Positions 15,830 to 24,757 of a stretch of DNA of 46,381 bases are shown here, one piece after another; the stretch's first letter is position 1, and each line of letters begins with the position of its first letter. Location: contig JAPOGE010000003.1 of the NCBI GenBank assembly GCA_028283345.1, positions 1 to 46,381 on the forward strand. The letters run 5' to 3'. Under the pieces are notes generated by a model. That model did not search any database and was not told where the DNA came from. It worked only from the letters and a program-made list of their open reading frames with translations. Made by a program: the position numbers and the translations under genes. The DNA is from Candidatus Poseidoniales archaeon. GTDB taxonomy: Archaea; Thermoplasmatota; Poseidoniia; Poseidoniales; Poseidoniaceae.

Positions 15830-16990
15830 TCAACCCTCATCCCAGTCTTTCCACGAAACATTTCGGCCCAACGGGTCATTCCCCTCATCTCCACCCGAGG
15901 TCGAGACAGTCGCAGCCCCACTCTCACCCTCAATCACCCCAGTTGCGGCTTTACCTGGAGCCGAGGACTTGGCCGAAGGGATGGTGAATGGCGAGGAGGT
16001 GAAGCCGGTACCGCGGTATTGGGAATCGACAAAGGGGTCTGGTACACCCGAATCGACCTGCAGTGTTTCGGTATGTTGTTGGAAGGAACTTTCCACCACC
16101 TTCACCTTATCCTGCTCACTTCCGTGCATCAGCAAATAGATCTGGTCGGTGGTCATCAATCCCTCTGTGTCGACCGGCTCGCCAGCCATCCCCCCATCCA
16201 ACCCTCCACCGGGAATTTTTTTCGTTCCTTCAGCCACTCCGTCCGAAATCCCATCCGCCGCCTCCCCGGTGGTTGAGTCGGGGTAATTGCCTGTGGGGGT
16301 TTGTGGCCGTGTTGACCGACCTTCACCATCGACGATATAGGGTTGTAATTTCCCGGTTTGTTGGTTGATGACCATCATGGTTCGGCGGTTTTTCAGTTGA
16401 CCCCGACTAGCCATTTTATGAAGAATCCCTCCCACAGGTAGAAGCACGATACCCATCATACAAACTAGACAGGACAACCAGAATTCATAATCATTGAAGA
16501 TTTCACCCAATGCATCATCATAGTCTAGCAACATCACTTCTCCTTCACTGCATGAGCCATCAATCTCAGAGTCACAGATGGCATGAATATCGTAGGTTCC
16601 TTCAGCCAGTCTCCACGAACCTATTCGATTGAATTCGGTTCCTTTTTCATCCATCGCCTCAAGCTCATATCCACATCCGCTCTGATTCACCACCTCACCG
16701 TGGGAATCATAGACAATGAATTCTATATCGTCACTCATATTTTCGGACCATGCAACATAGCACGATTTGGTGAGATCAACGCTTTCCTGTTCGCCAATTC
16801 CAACATTTGCCACATTATTCTTGTTCGGGTCGGCTATTTCTATGAAGTCAGGATATTGTGAGATTAAGAAAATCCCCCCCAGTAGAAAACAGACCACCCC
16901 GGCGATGAGCAGACGGCGACCCCAAGAGGACTGCTTTTGATACTCATCGCTGGGCTGCACGGTAACTGCCAAACTGTTCTTGTCCTTCAA
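15830..16990 (-). CDS. Two-helix membrane protein with extracytoplasmic Cys domain
   Basis: The protein has about 386 residues with this start. A short basic N-terminus leads to a membrane helix (LLIAGVVCFLLGGIFLISQ). A domain of about 130 residues follows, with paired Cys (TKSCYVAWSEN, SGCGYELEAM, AICDSEIDGSCSEGEV), probably outside the cell. A second helix (LSCLVCMMGIVLLPVGGIL) leads to a long cytosolic tail low in complexity, rich in Gly/Thr/Pro/Ser. The fold of the outer domain resembles DUF/emp24-like beta domains only in outline and is not assigned. No ATG is available near the N-terminus: the frame extends to 17059 inside Top6A, so a TTG at 16990 or 16972, or a GTG at 16960, must be used. 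The gene follows Top6A by about 7 bases and is probably co-transcribed. Confidence 0.65.
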   Translation of the reverse strand: MKDKNSLAVTVQPSDEYQKQSSWGRRLLIAGVVCFLLGGIFLISQYPDFIEIADPNKNNVANVGIGEQESVDLTKSCYVAWSENMSDDIEFIVYDSHGEVVNQSGCGYELEAMDEKGTEFNRIGSWRLAEGTYDIHAICDSEIDGSCSEGEVMLLDYDDALGEIFNDYEFWLSCLVCMMGIVLLPVGGILHKMASRGQLKNRRTMMVINQQTGKLQPYIVDGEGRSTRPQTPTGNYPDSTTGEAADGISDGVAEGTKKIPGGGLDGGMAGEPVDTEGLMTTDQIYLLMHGSEQDKVKVVESSFQQHTETLQVDSGVPDPFVDSQYRGTGFTSSPFTIPSAKSSAPGKAATGVIEGESGAATVSTSGGDEGNDPLGRNVSWKDWDEG

Positions 16991-16997
16991 TCCGGCG

Positions 16998-18092
16998 CTA
17001 ATGACCCATCTCAGCCAGTTTCTCCGGAAGGTAGGTATCGGTGACGAAATCAAGTCCATACTTCGCCAGTGATTGCTGTTCGGCCTTCTTCCCGAGGTCG
17101 AGCATCATATTGATTTGTTCCTGCCACCAACTATCGGCGAACCGGGGGTCGGTCAACTCGGCTTTGAGAGCCTCGACATCTTTTCTCGATAAGTCATCGC
17201 TGGGCAGGTCATAAGCGACGATATCATCGGCGGTGATGCCGAGATATGAGGCACTGGGGGTCGCTAGATATTCTGATATGTGGGCGGTTTTTATCGCCCC
17301 GTATGCGATGGAAGCGTAGATTCGAAACGACCACGGGTCACCGTCGAGGAAAACCACGACAGGAAGATTCCACTCCTCATTCATCCGCTTGAGGATTCTC
17401 CGGGTCGAGCGTGCTGGCTGACCCTTGAGGTGTAGTAGGGCGCAGCGATGCTCCTCATCGAAACCATTCTCGACCAGCCGGTCAAACATCCCACCGGTCT
17501 CGATGGCCATGATGAAGTCGACATCGTGTTCGAGCAGCTGGATTTTTTCGGCTTCGACATTGTAAGGGACACCATAACCCGAATCACCGACATCGTCACG
17601 GGCATTGATGCGCATCCACTCCCCGCGGCGGTTTCTTTCATTGAGGGTGATATCACCGATCATCCGAGCGCCATCTTCCTCGGGCCGTAACTTGAAGTCT
17701 TCACGCAGGCATTTGGTGACGATCTCCAGATCCTCTGCGAGATTATTGCTTTCGTTCTGTGAACTGAAATGTCCATGCCCCCAACCTTCGGAGATGTAGT
17801 ACATTTCACGCAAGGTGCTCGATTTACCGGCATCAATCATCTCTTCGATGAACTCGATGACGTGCAGAGCTCGTAGCAATTGTTTGGCACTCCCTAGGCT
17901 CTTAGCATCCCGAATCGAACGTTTCTTACCGTATTTGTATACTCCGAGTTTGCTATCAAAACCGATATTCTTCTTGGTTCGCACCGGTAGGGTCATCGTC
18001 GGCGCCTCGCCCTTCATCATCCGATCATACATCTCGAGGACGACTTCGTGCATCGCCGCTTTGGTTTCCTCAGGGGTATGTGTCCTCGTCAT
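16998..18092 (-). CDS. top6A: DNA topoisomerase VI subunit A
   Basis: The 364-residue protein is the cleavage subunit of the type IIB topoisomerase, related to eukaryotic Spo11. The 5Y-CAP domain shows the nucleophile in STLREMYYISEGW, and the Toprim domain shows the acidic residues in MAIETGGMFDRL and VVFLDGDPWSF. The segments RRILKRMNEEWNLPV and HISEYLATPSASYLGI are typical of the family. Length is normal. The ATG at 18092 overlaps the TGA of top6B in the sequence ATGA, a four-base overlap that implies translational coupling and supports 1:1 synthesis of the A2B2 enzyme. The enzyme relaxes and decatenates DNA using ATP. Confidence 0.96.
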   Translation of the reverse strand: MTRTHTPEETKAAMHEVVLEMYDRMMKGEAPTMTLPVRTKKNIGFDSKLGVYKYGKKRSIRDAKSLGSAKQLLRALHVIEFIEEMIDAGKSSTLREMYYISEGWGHGHFSSQNESNNLAEDLEIVTKCLREDFKLRPEEDGARMIGDITLNERNRRGEWMRINARDDVGDSGYGVPYNVEAEKIQLLEHDVDFIMAIETGGMFDRLVENGFDEEHRCALLHLKGQPARSTRRILKRMNEEWNLPVVVFLDGDPWSFRIYASIAYGAIKTAHISEYLATPSASYLGITADDIVAYDLPSDDLSRKDVEALKAELTDPRFADSWWQEQINMMLDLGKKAEQQSLAKYGLDFVTDTYLPEKLAEMGH

Positions 18093-20365
18093 TGAGCATC
18101 CCCTCCATCGAATAGTTTCTGTTGCTTGAACAGGTCGGTGGTCTTGTTCATCACCGCTTGGCCGAGATCATCAGCCCCGGTGACGGCAGGGGCGCTTAGG
18201 CTGGGGCTGGCGTTGGTGCTGGCGTCCCCGGGAGGGCTCGACTCCGCCAGCACATCGGCTTCCAGATCGGAATCTATCGGCTCCGGCGGTACATTATCGG
18301 ATTCTGAAATATTCTCTGCATCCACTTCCAAGGGAGCGGATGTGGATGAACCATTCCCAATTGGATTTTCATTTAATTCAATTGGAACATCTTGATCCTC
18401 GGTAGGGGTGATATCAAGACCTCCCCTCTCTTGTTTACGAATCTCCGCGAGAATCTTCTCGTCCAATACACTGGCGCCGATGACATCTCCGGCGCCGCGA
18501 TAGAAGACCTCGGTCTCATTCCAATCCCCCTTATCCAGACCGGTAAGTGAATAGGTGACTTCAGCCCGCATTCCGGGCTCTATGGTCTCTAATTTCCATG
18601 CCCACAAACCCAATGCCTCTTTGCGCCCACCCCGCTCATTGGCAACCATTTCCGCCAACCTCTCGGGCCAACTCACCAGAATGGTGTACGAGCGTGGTCG
18701 CGCGGTGTAATTGTACAGTATTATCGATATGTCGGTCTGCTTGGTCGCCTTATTCCATTCGGTGGTTTCCTGACATATCACGGCATTCATGATTCTGGTA
18801 ATAGCTCCACTTAGGGCTGGGACTGGCTTATTGAGTAGAGCAGCTGATTTCTCGGCTATCGCCGGCAGAATATCGTTTATCAGTTCGAATTTCTCCTTGG
18901 TTTTCGCCATCTTCCTGCGCTTCTCCAGATGACGGCGCAAACCCCTCCCCATCTCCAGGGCCGCCCTGCGGACTTCGCCGAAGACCTCTTCATTGTCGGC
19001 GAGCGCTTCCTTGGCCTCGCTGGTGAATTGAACATAGGTACTGGCGAGATGGATCAGAATGGCCGCCGGGCCTTTTGGAACGCCTTTGCCGCCAGCCTGC
19101 TCAAGGCCATATTGACGCCAATCAACACTCTCAATCGCCTTGGTCAGCAGACAACCACCCTGTTGGTACATCAGCGGAACGCGGTTGGCGAAACGGAGAA
19201 TCTCTACCGGTTTGTCGGCGGGCATCCCACCACCGAAAATCAGTCCGACCTCAACTTGGTAAGGATTTCCCTGGCTGACGACCGGGGGGCGGGTCAAGGT
19301 GGCGATGAAGCGTGAATCAATGGTTTTTGATAGACCCTTTTTAATCAGCATCTCTTCGATAGGCGACAGGCAATTGGTCGGCGGAGGCAGGAGTTTGACC
19401 GGTTTACCCTTGCTGCCGTTGCGCTTCCCATTCATCGCCTCCAACAGTGCTTGTGCATCATCTGGCTTGATTAATTTCGGTTTATTGAACTCTTCCAATT
19501 CGGCCGCGGCAACCAATTCCTTGGCGGCGCGTTTGCTGACCCCACTGAAATTATGGCGCAGGAATGAGGTTAGTTTTCTCTCATCACTAGATTTCAGCAT
19601 CCGCTGTAATTGACCGAGGTGTAACCCACTGGGATGCGGCTTGATGGCATCGACGATGCGTGGCAATTTTTCCGTCACCCGGGGGAAATGGGTGGTTTCA
19701 CCATCCGGGTCGGTGAAGAATATCTCGGCGTGAGGATTGACGATTGAAGTCATCCGCAGGTACTGGTATACAGATTGACGGCCGCGTTGGTACTTGGCTT
19801 TCATTTTGGTGCTTATCCGCACCCCCTGTTCTATCAATTCACCATCCTCATCGGTCCAGGTAATGCGCTCCTGCTTTGTCTTCAGCGCCTTGTTCTTCTG
19901 GGTATCAATGCCGATGTTCACCTGTACAGCGGTCTCCTCAGTGGCGATTTTAGAGATTATCCGGCTCGGTTTTCCGGTCGTTAATTGACCATACATCACC
20001 ACTCCGGTGATGCCGATTCCCTGCTGGCCGCGCGATTGGCGGATTACATGAAAACGACTACCGTACAGTAATTTTCCGAAGACATTCTCCAGTGACTTCA
20101 TCGGGATTCCCGGGCCATTGTCCTGCACTTCGAGAAGAATGATGTCGCGCTTGGCATCGTGTTTTGAAATTTTAATGTTGATGGTCGGCAGGATGCGCGC
20201 CTCTTCACAAGCATCGAGAGCATTGTCGACAGCTTCCTTCACCGCGGTGATGAGCGCCCTGGTGTCGGTGTCGAAGCCGAGAAAGTGTTTATTTTTCTCA
20301 AAGAATTCAGAAATGGCAATCTGCTTATGTGCCGAAGCCATTCTTTCTGCAATGCCCATGTGCAT
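18089..20365 (-). CDS. top6B: DNA topoisomerase VI subunit B
   Basis: The 758-residue protein is the ATPase subunit of topoisomerase VI. GHKL motifs are clear: the N-box in KEAVDNALDACEEA, DNGPGIPMKSL, and GQQGIGITGVVMYG. A helix-two-turns-helix region and the transducer domain follow (QGNPYQVEVGLIFGG, ILIHLASTYVQFTSEAKEAL). About 110 C-terminal residues, from roughly 640 on, form an acidic, Ser/Pro/Ala-rich segment that ends in KTTDLFKQQKLFDGGDAQ. This tail makes the protein longer than the usual 530-650 residues and is probably disordered, with a conserved-looking end. The ATG at 20365 follows a purine-rich GGCGGGAGAGTGA. Bases 20366-20501 upstream hold no gene and probably contain the promoter. 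Confidence 0.96.
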   Translation of the reverse strand: MHMGIAERMASAHKQIAISEFFEKNKHFLGFDTDTRALITAVKEAVDNALDACEEARILPTINIKISKHDAKRDIILLEVQDNGPGIPMKSLENVFGKLLYGSRFHVIRQSRGQQGIGITGVVMYGQLTTGKPSRIISKIATEETAVQVNIGIDTQKNKALKTKQERITWTDEDGELIEQGVRISTKMKAKYQRGRQSVYQYLRMTSIVNPHAEIFFTDPDGETTHFPRVTEKLPRIVDAIKPHPSGLHLGQLQRMLKSSDERKLTSFLRHNFSGVSKRAAKELVAAAELEEFNKPKLIKPDDAQALLEAMNGKRNGSKGKPVKLLPPPTNCLSPIEEMLIKKGLSKTIDSRFIATLTRPPVVSQGNPYQVEVGLIFGGGMPADKPVEILRFANRVPLMYQQGGCLLTKAIESVDWRQYGLEQAGGKGVPKGPAAILIHLASTYVQFTSEAKEALADNEEVFGEVRRAALEMGRGLRRHLEKRRKMAKTKEKFELINDILPAIAEKSAALLNKPVPALSGAITRIMNAVICQETTEWNKATKQTDISIILYNYTARPRSYTILVSWPERLAEMVANERGGRKEALGLWAWKLETIEPGMRAEVTYSLTGLDKGDWNETEVFYRGAGDVIGASVLDEKILAEIRKQERGGLDITPTEDQDVPIELNENPIGNGSSTSAPLEVDAENISESDNVPPEPIDSDLEADVLAESSPPGDASTNASPSLSAPAVTGADDLGQAVMNKTTDLFKQQKLFDGGDAQ

Positions 20366-20501
20366 TCACTCTCCCGCCTCCGGTCCTCCTGAGTCCTGAT
20401 GACACAGGGCCAGTAAGCGACAAAGGGAGGCGCAGGTCGACGGTTCTAAAGCAATACCCCTTCTATGCAGATAAATCCAAGGTATTGAGTGGTGATGGTT
20501 T

Positions 20502-21212
20502 TCATTCGGCCTCGGTAATCAGACTTTCGAGGTAGGTACGTGAGATTCTATCCATCCAGATGATTCCACCGACCGTGATGACGATGCTGGTTATCATCGT
20601 CGACCACCACAGCGCATCCCGAGGGGGGCCGGTGCCATCACCGATGGCGATGATATCTCCCAAGCGTGAGCCCCACCAGGCATAGAGGATGGTCGGGAAA
20701 ACCGTGGCGACATTGCCGAGGGCATAATCACGAGTTTTCATCTTTGAAGGTCCGAGTGCCCAATTCACCATATTGTATGGTATGACCAAGGATAGGCGAA
20801 TCATGATCGTCACCACCAACCCATGCTCCTCGACAACCTTGTCCAAGGAGACCATCTTCGGGTGTTCAGCCACCCATGATTGCACTTTTTCACTCAGCAG
20901 ATGTCGCCCGATCAGAAATGCGAGCAGAGCCCCTCCCATCGCCCCCAGCCAACCTGCAAACAACCCACCAGTAAAACCGAATAGTGCCCCTGCAACCAAT
21001 TTCATGAACGAGGATGGCACCATCAACGTCGCTAGGATTGTGAACATCAGGGCAAATGACATCGGGCCGGCGAGATAACCCCATTCCCCCATCGGTTGCG
21101 ACCACTTGGCCAGTAATGCGACGACGGGAATCGATATTGCGGTGTAGATGGCGAATAGGATGAGGATTGCCAAGAGCGCAAAACCACGGCCATGCCGTCC
21201 TTGTATCACCAT
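20502..21212 (-). CDS. VTT-domain (TVP38/TMEM64, DedA superfamily) membrane protein
   Basis: The 236-residue integral membrane protein belongs to the VTT superfamily, whose members act in membrane homeostasis and lipid or ion movement. It has an N-terminal helix (FALLAILILFAIYTAISIPVV) and a glycine-rich re-entrant region (LVAGALFGFTGGLFAGWLGAM). The second conserved block reads VVTIMIRLSLVIPYNMVNWALG and ends with TVFPTILYAWWGSRLGD, followed by a last helix (SIVITVGGIIWMDRI). The ATG at 21212 lies five bases after the stop of the aconitase-like gene. A longer frame to 21245 would overlap that gene without reason. The tight spacing implies one transcript with the upstream enzyme. Confidence 0.85.
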   Translation of the reverse strand: MVIQGRHGRGFALLAILILFAIYTAISIPVVALLAKWSQPMGEWGYLAGPMSFALMFTILATLMVPSSFMKLVAGALFGFTGGLFAGWLGAMGGALLAFLIGRHLLSEKVQSWVAEHPKMVSLDKVVEEHGLVVTIMIRLSLVIPYNMVNWALGPSKMKTRDYALGNVATVFPTILYAWWGSRLGDIIAIGDGTGPPRDALWWSTMITSIVITVGGIIWMDRISRTYLESLITEAE

Positions 21213-21217
21213 ACCTC

Positions 21218-23206
21218 TCACTCTTCGAAGATGGTAGGTGCCCATGCGGTGATGCGACCGGTGAAAGCCGAAGCAGCTACGGTGAGCGGGCTGGCGAGAT
21301 ACAACTTCCCAGGTCCTGAGCGGCCTTGGAAATTACGGTTTATCGCCGATACTGTAACTTGGTCAGGCGAGGTCGAGACCCCCGGGCCCGCGCCGATACA
21401 GGCACCGCACCCCGGGTCGATGACGTTTACACCAACCCGGCGAAAGAGAGCATCCCATCCCTGTTCCAGCGCATATTCCTTGACCAGACCACTACCGTAT
21501 TGGATATAGAAATCGACCGCTTCAGCCACGGTCATTCCCGCCGCTTCGGCGGCTGCACATACTTCGGCATAGTAGGCGATGTCGTCGATTTTTCCGGCGG
21601 TGCAGGAGCCACCATAGGCGATATCGATATCGACCGTGCCAATCTCTGATACCAGCGCCCCATTGGTCGGATCACTGGGAATCCCTTCGTCCGGATCACC
21701 CGGGTGGGCTACCATCGGAACGATAGCTGATAGGTCGATGTGGTGGGTTCCGCCATCGTATATTGCCCCTTCATCCGGAGCGACAATCTTCTCCCAGACC
21801 TGACTGGCGGATAATTCCGGGCGCATCATGAGCATCCATTCCACCGTCATCTCATCACCTTCGCAGATGCCGTTACGGGCGCTGCATTCGGTCGCCATAT
21901 TGCAAAGTGTCGCCCGCTCATCCATCGACAGGTAGGCCAATCCCGGCCCACCGTATTCCATCGAGCGGTTCAAGGTCATTTCCTTGCGAGCGTGGTCGGA
22001 GAGAATGTGTAGCATGACGTCTTTGGCAGTACAACCGGGGTGTAATTTCCCAACTAACTCAAAACGGATACTCTCGGGAACTTTGACGAAAGTGAAACCG
22101 GAATAAATCAGACTGGCATATTCTGTCGCCCCGACCCCGTAGGTGAGAGCATTGGATACCCCTCCCATGCAGGTGTGGGAATCAGTGGCTTGGATGAAAT
22201 CTCCGACATCGATGAATTCTTCGCGCGCGACCTGATGGCAGATACCGGGAGATACCCCATTGACCGCTGAATAGTCACGCACTCCGGTATGGCGTTGGAA
22301 TGTGACCTGCAGGTCGCGCAGAGTCTGTACCTTGTCCATATAGGGGAGGAATTTGGGATTATGATGGGCGTACAGCAGATGGTCTTCAAACACCGCGAAT
22401 TTACTCGGCTGGGGAAGGGTGTAATCATCACCATATTCAGCGACTAGGAAATTATGCACCTGAGCGGTGGTGAATTCATGTGAATATCCACCCTGTACCT
22501 TGGCGATGACCGGGTCGTGCGGTCGTACGCAAGAACCCTCTGCCTGGCCGACCAAGTTGTTGGCAATAATCTTCTCAGTCATCGTCATCGGGCGCCACGT
22601 AGCAGATAATTTCGGTACCACGATTTCACCGGCCTGCATCTTCTTGGCGAATGAAAAGAGCCCTCCCGATTCAATTATCAATCTAGTCACCGGGTCGTAG
22701 CGGTCGGTGAATTCATCACGGTTGATGGCCTCACCTGCCTGCAGTCGCAGTAACAGTTCGTGGTCACCCATCAACTGCCCGAGGTTGATGTTATTTCGCT
22801 CGTGGATAGGGGCGAAAGATGCGGCGATGACCAAGCGGATACCCGACCACCGTTCGCACTGTGCCGCGGTCTCACGACTCGAACCGGTGCCCTTGCGGTA
22901 GCCCGAGACAATGCACTCGAAGTCACCCTCTTTGAGCATGTTCTCGCCGATCACCCGCATGCCATGATGCATTAATCCAGCATATGCGTTCTTGGCGATC
23001 TCAGCCGGGTCATGGTCGAAGCAGACCCATGCCGGAGTCATCACGTCGGTGTTGATATCGTCGAGTAAATCGTCGACCGACAAATCTTCCATTCGCAGGT
23101 TCAGGCCATCGTAAACCTGTTTTCTGATCAGTTCAAGGTCCTTGGTCAGGAACAGCACTCTCTTTTCAGGGTGCAGCGCGATTTCCTGTGGTGGCCATCC
23201 AGTCAT
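21218..23206 (-). CDS. Aconitase/isopropylmalate dehydratase-family enzyme, swivel and catalytic domains in one chain
   Basis: The 662-residue hydro-lyase has the swivel (small-subunit) domain at the N-terminus: DLLDDINTDVMTPAW, then GYRKGTGSSRETAAQ and IAASFAPIHERNNINLG. The catalytic large-subunit domain follows. Its three iron-sulphur Cys are seen in ATDSHTCMGGVSN and DPGCGACIGAG, and the substrate-binding end in SAINRNFQGRSGPGKLYLASP. In two-subunit LeuC/LeuD the parts are separate; in AcnA the swivel is C-terminal. The order here resembles AcnB without its HEAT domain. The enzyme dehydrates and rehydrates a tricarboxylic or isopropylmalate-type acid; citrate, homocitrate and isopropylmalate are all possible. 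The ATG at 23206 was chosen because a TATA box lies 30 bases upstream; a frame to 23305 exists but would start inside the promoter region. Confidence 0.88.
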   Translation of the reverse strand: MTGWPPQEIALHPEKRVLFLTKDLELIRKQVYDGLNLRMEDLSVDDLLDDINTDVMTPAWVCFDHDPAEIAKNAYAGLMHHGMRVIGENMLKEGDFECIVSGYRKGTGSSRETAAQCERWSGIRLVIAASFAPIHERNNINLGQLMGDHELLLRLQAGEAINRDEFTDRYDPVTRLIIESGGLFSFAKKMQAGEIVVPKLSATWRPMTMTEKIIANNLVGQAEGSCVRPHDPVIAKVQGGYSHEFTTAQVHNFLVAEYGDDYTLPQPSKFAVFEDHLLYAHHNPKFLPYMDKVQTLRDLQVTFQRHTGVRDYSAVNGVSPGICHQVAREEFIDVGDFIQATDSHTCMGGVSNALTYGVGATEYASLIYSGFTFVKVPESIRFELVGKLHPGCTAKDVMLHILSDHARKEMTLNRSMEYGGPGLAYLSMDERATLCNMATECSARNGICEGDEMTVEWMLMMRPELSASQVWEKIVAPDEGAIYDGGTHHIDLSAIVPMVAHPGDPDEGIPSDPTNGALVSEIGTVDIDIAYGGSCTAGKIDDIAYYAEVCAAAEAAGMTVAEAVDFYIQYGSGLVKEYALEQGWDALFRRVGVNVIDPGCGACIGAGPGVSTSPDQVTVSAINRNFQGRSGPGKLYLASPLTVAASAFTGRITAWAPTIFEE

Positions 23207-23235
23207 GTTTACCCCAAACCGCTCACGTGGTCGAG

Positions 23236-23243
23236 CATATATG
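23236..23243 (-). promoter_or_regulatory. TATA box of the aconitase-like gene
   Basis: CATATATG on this strand lies 30 bases before the ATG at 23206. This is the spacing expected if transcription starts at or just before the start codon, giving a leaderless or nearly leaderless message. Confidence 0.5.
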
Positions 23244-23395
23244 ACGGCATCGATAAGGACCGAACAGGGAAAACTTCGTTCCAGAGAAATAAATACCATT
23301 GACAATAACCTCTCAGTGGTGCGATAAACTGAACTGAAGAGGACTGATGTAGGGCGAGAATTATTCCGAATGGTTTAATAATGGTATCTAAACCG

Positions 23396-23405
23396 CTTAT
23401 AATAA
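23396..23405 (+). promoter_or_regulatory. Probable TATA box of the TFB gene
   Basis: CTTATAATAA lies about 40 bases before the TFB start codon at 23444, preceded by TAAACCG, which could serve as a BRE-like element. A second AT-rich run (GTATATATT, 23435-23443) lies directly against the start codon and is too close to promote this gene. The divergent promoter region 23207-23443 carries no gene. Confidence 0.45.
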
Positions 23406-23443
23406 CTGGGATGGGTTTTCTCCGGTTTAGGCGGGTATATATT

Positions 23444-24373
23444 ATGGTAGAAGAACAACAGGTTGAAGATATTGTAAAATGCATAGAGTGCGGCAGTAGA
23501 AACCTGAATCGCGACGAGACCCGCGGCGAAGTGGTCTGTGATGATTGCGGTTTGGTGCTGGAGGACAATGTAATCGACCAAGGCGCCGAGTGGCGAGTAT
23601 TCAGTCCAGAACAGGGCGACCAGAGGGCGCGCACCGGTGCGCCGATGACGGTGATGCTGCACGATAAGGGACTATCCACCGACATCGATTGGCAGAACAA
23701 GGATTATTCTGGAAAGACCATCAACAGCCGTTATCGCAGTCAATTCTACCGCATGCGAAAGTGGCAGAAGCGTAGCCGTGTAAGCAATGCCACCGAAAGG
23801 AATCTGGCGATGGCTCTGGCGGAACTTGATCGGATGGCGAGTCGGCTTGAACTACCGAAATCGGTACGCGAAGCCGCGGCTGTGAATTACAAGAAAGCGG
23901 TGGAGAAGCGCTTGATTCGTGGCCGCTCGATCGAAGGGGTGGCCGCCGCCAGCCTATACGCGGCCTGCCGACAATGCGGGGTGCCAAGAACTCTCGATGA
24001 AATCGGCCAAGCCAGCCGTACCGGACGTAAAGAAATCGGTCGCACCTACCGTTTCATGGTGCGCGAGTTGAAGATGAAGATAATGCCGACAGGACCTGAG
24101 GATTACATCTCGAGATTCTGTTCCGGTCTGGGCTTGGATGCCGAGGTCGAAGCCAAGGCTCACGAGTTGATCAAGGCCGCCCAAGAGCGGGAACTGACCA
24201 GTGGCCGTGGTCCGACTGGAATCGCCGCCTCGATTATTTACATCGCCAGTGTGCTGTGTGGTAAGCGCCGCACCCAGCGAGAGGTTGCGGAAGTGGCAGG
24301 AGTGACCGAGGTCACGATTCGTAATCGTTACAAGGAATTGATTCAAAACTTGAATATCGAACTCGATATTTGA
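23444..24373 (+). CDS. tfb: Transcription initiation factor B (TFB/TFIIB)
   Basis: The 309-residue general transcription factor recruits RNA polymerase to the TBP-promoter complex. The N-terminal zinc ribbon has Cys13, Cys16, Cys32 and Cys35 (VKCIECG and VVCDDCG). The B-reader/linker follows (EWRVFSPEQ), then two cyclin-like repeats: [19 protein letters not shown] to [12 protein letters not shown], and [18 protein letters not shown] to [11 protein letters not shown]. The second repeat carries the helix-turn-helix that contacts BRE. The ATG at 23444 gives the proper length; the frame extends to 23381 but adds residues not found in the family. The gene is divergent from the aconitase-like gene. 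The next gene starts about 20 bases after its stop. Confidence 0.96.
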   Translation: MVEEQQVEDIVKCIECGSRNLNRDETRGEVVCDDCGLVLEDNVIDQGAEWRVFSPEQGDQRARTGAPMTVMLHDKGLSTDIDWQNKDYSGKTINSRYRSQFYRMRKWQKRSRVSNATERNLAMALAELDRMASRLELPKSVREAAAVNYKKAVEKRLIRGRSIEGVAAASLYAACRQCGVPRTLDEIGQASRTGRKEIGRTYRFMVRELKMKIMPTGPEDYISRFCSGLGLDAEVEAKAHELIKAAQERELTSGRGPTGIAASIIYIASVLCGKRRTQREVAEVAGVTEVTIRNRYKELIQNLNIELDI

Positions 24374-24393
24374 GTGATATCGAGGCCAATATA

Positions 24394-24714
24394 ATGGCTG
24401 ATGTAGCTGAGTTGAAAGCGGCACTCATCGCCGCCCTATCCCCTTTGGAGGGAATCACTTGGAAACGAATGTTCGGTTGTGATGCTGTGTTTCACAACGA
24501 CGTGATATTCGCCTTGGTCTGGAAGGAAGGCCGTCTCGGGTTGAAATACACCGAACCAGAGGATTTTGCCGCGCGAATGGTACATTCTGGTAGCGACAGG
24601 TGGAGCCCGGGAGGGAGGACGACCAAACATTGGGTATTGATTCCAAATTTGGTCGCTGAATCAGCATCACAATTGAGCGAATGGTCGAACATCTCCCATT
24701 CTACGGTATTATGA
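24394..24714 (+). CDS. TfoX N-terminal domain protein
   Basis: The 106-residue protein consists of a TfoX-N domain: ITWKRMFGCDAVFHNDVIFALVW carries the MFG-x-FF/A core, followed by GRLGLKYTEPEDFAARM and KHWVLIPNLV. In bacteria TfoX is a competence regulator, but stand-alone N-domain proteins are widespread and of unknown role. The ATG at 24394 is preceded by CGAGG nine bases earlier. An alternative TTG at 24370 would overlap the TFB stop. It follows TFB on the same strand and is likely co-transcribed with it. Confidence 0.83.
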   Translation: MADVAELKAALIAALSPLEGITWKRMFGCDAVFHNDVIFALVWKEGRLGLKYTEPEDFAARMVHSGSDRWSPGGRTTKHWVLIPNLVAESASQLSEWSNISHSTVL

Positions 24715-24757
24715 GGCCATGCGCTGAGAGAAACGGTAAAAGAAAACGAGGGATTTG

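Noticed and set aside
23435-23443. GTATATATT as the TATA box of the TFB gene
   Set aside because: It touches the start codon; a transcript would begin inside the zinc-ribbon coding region.
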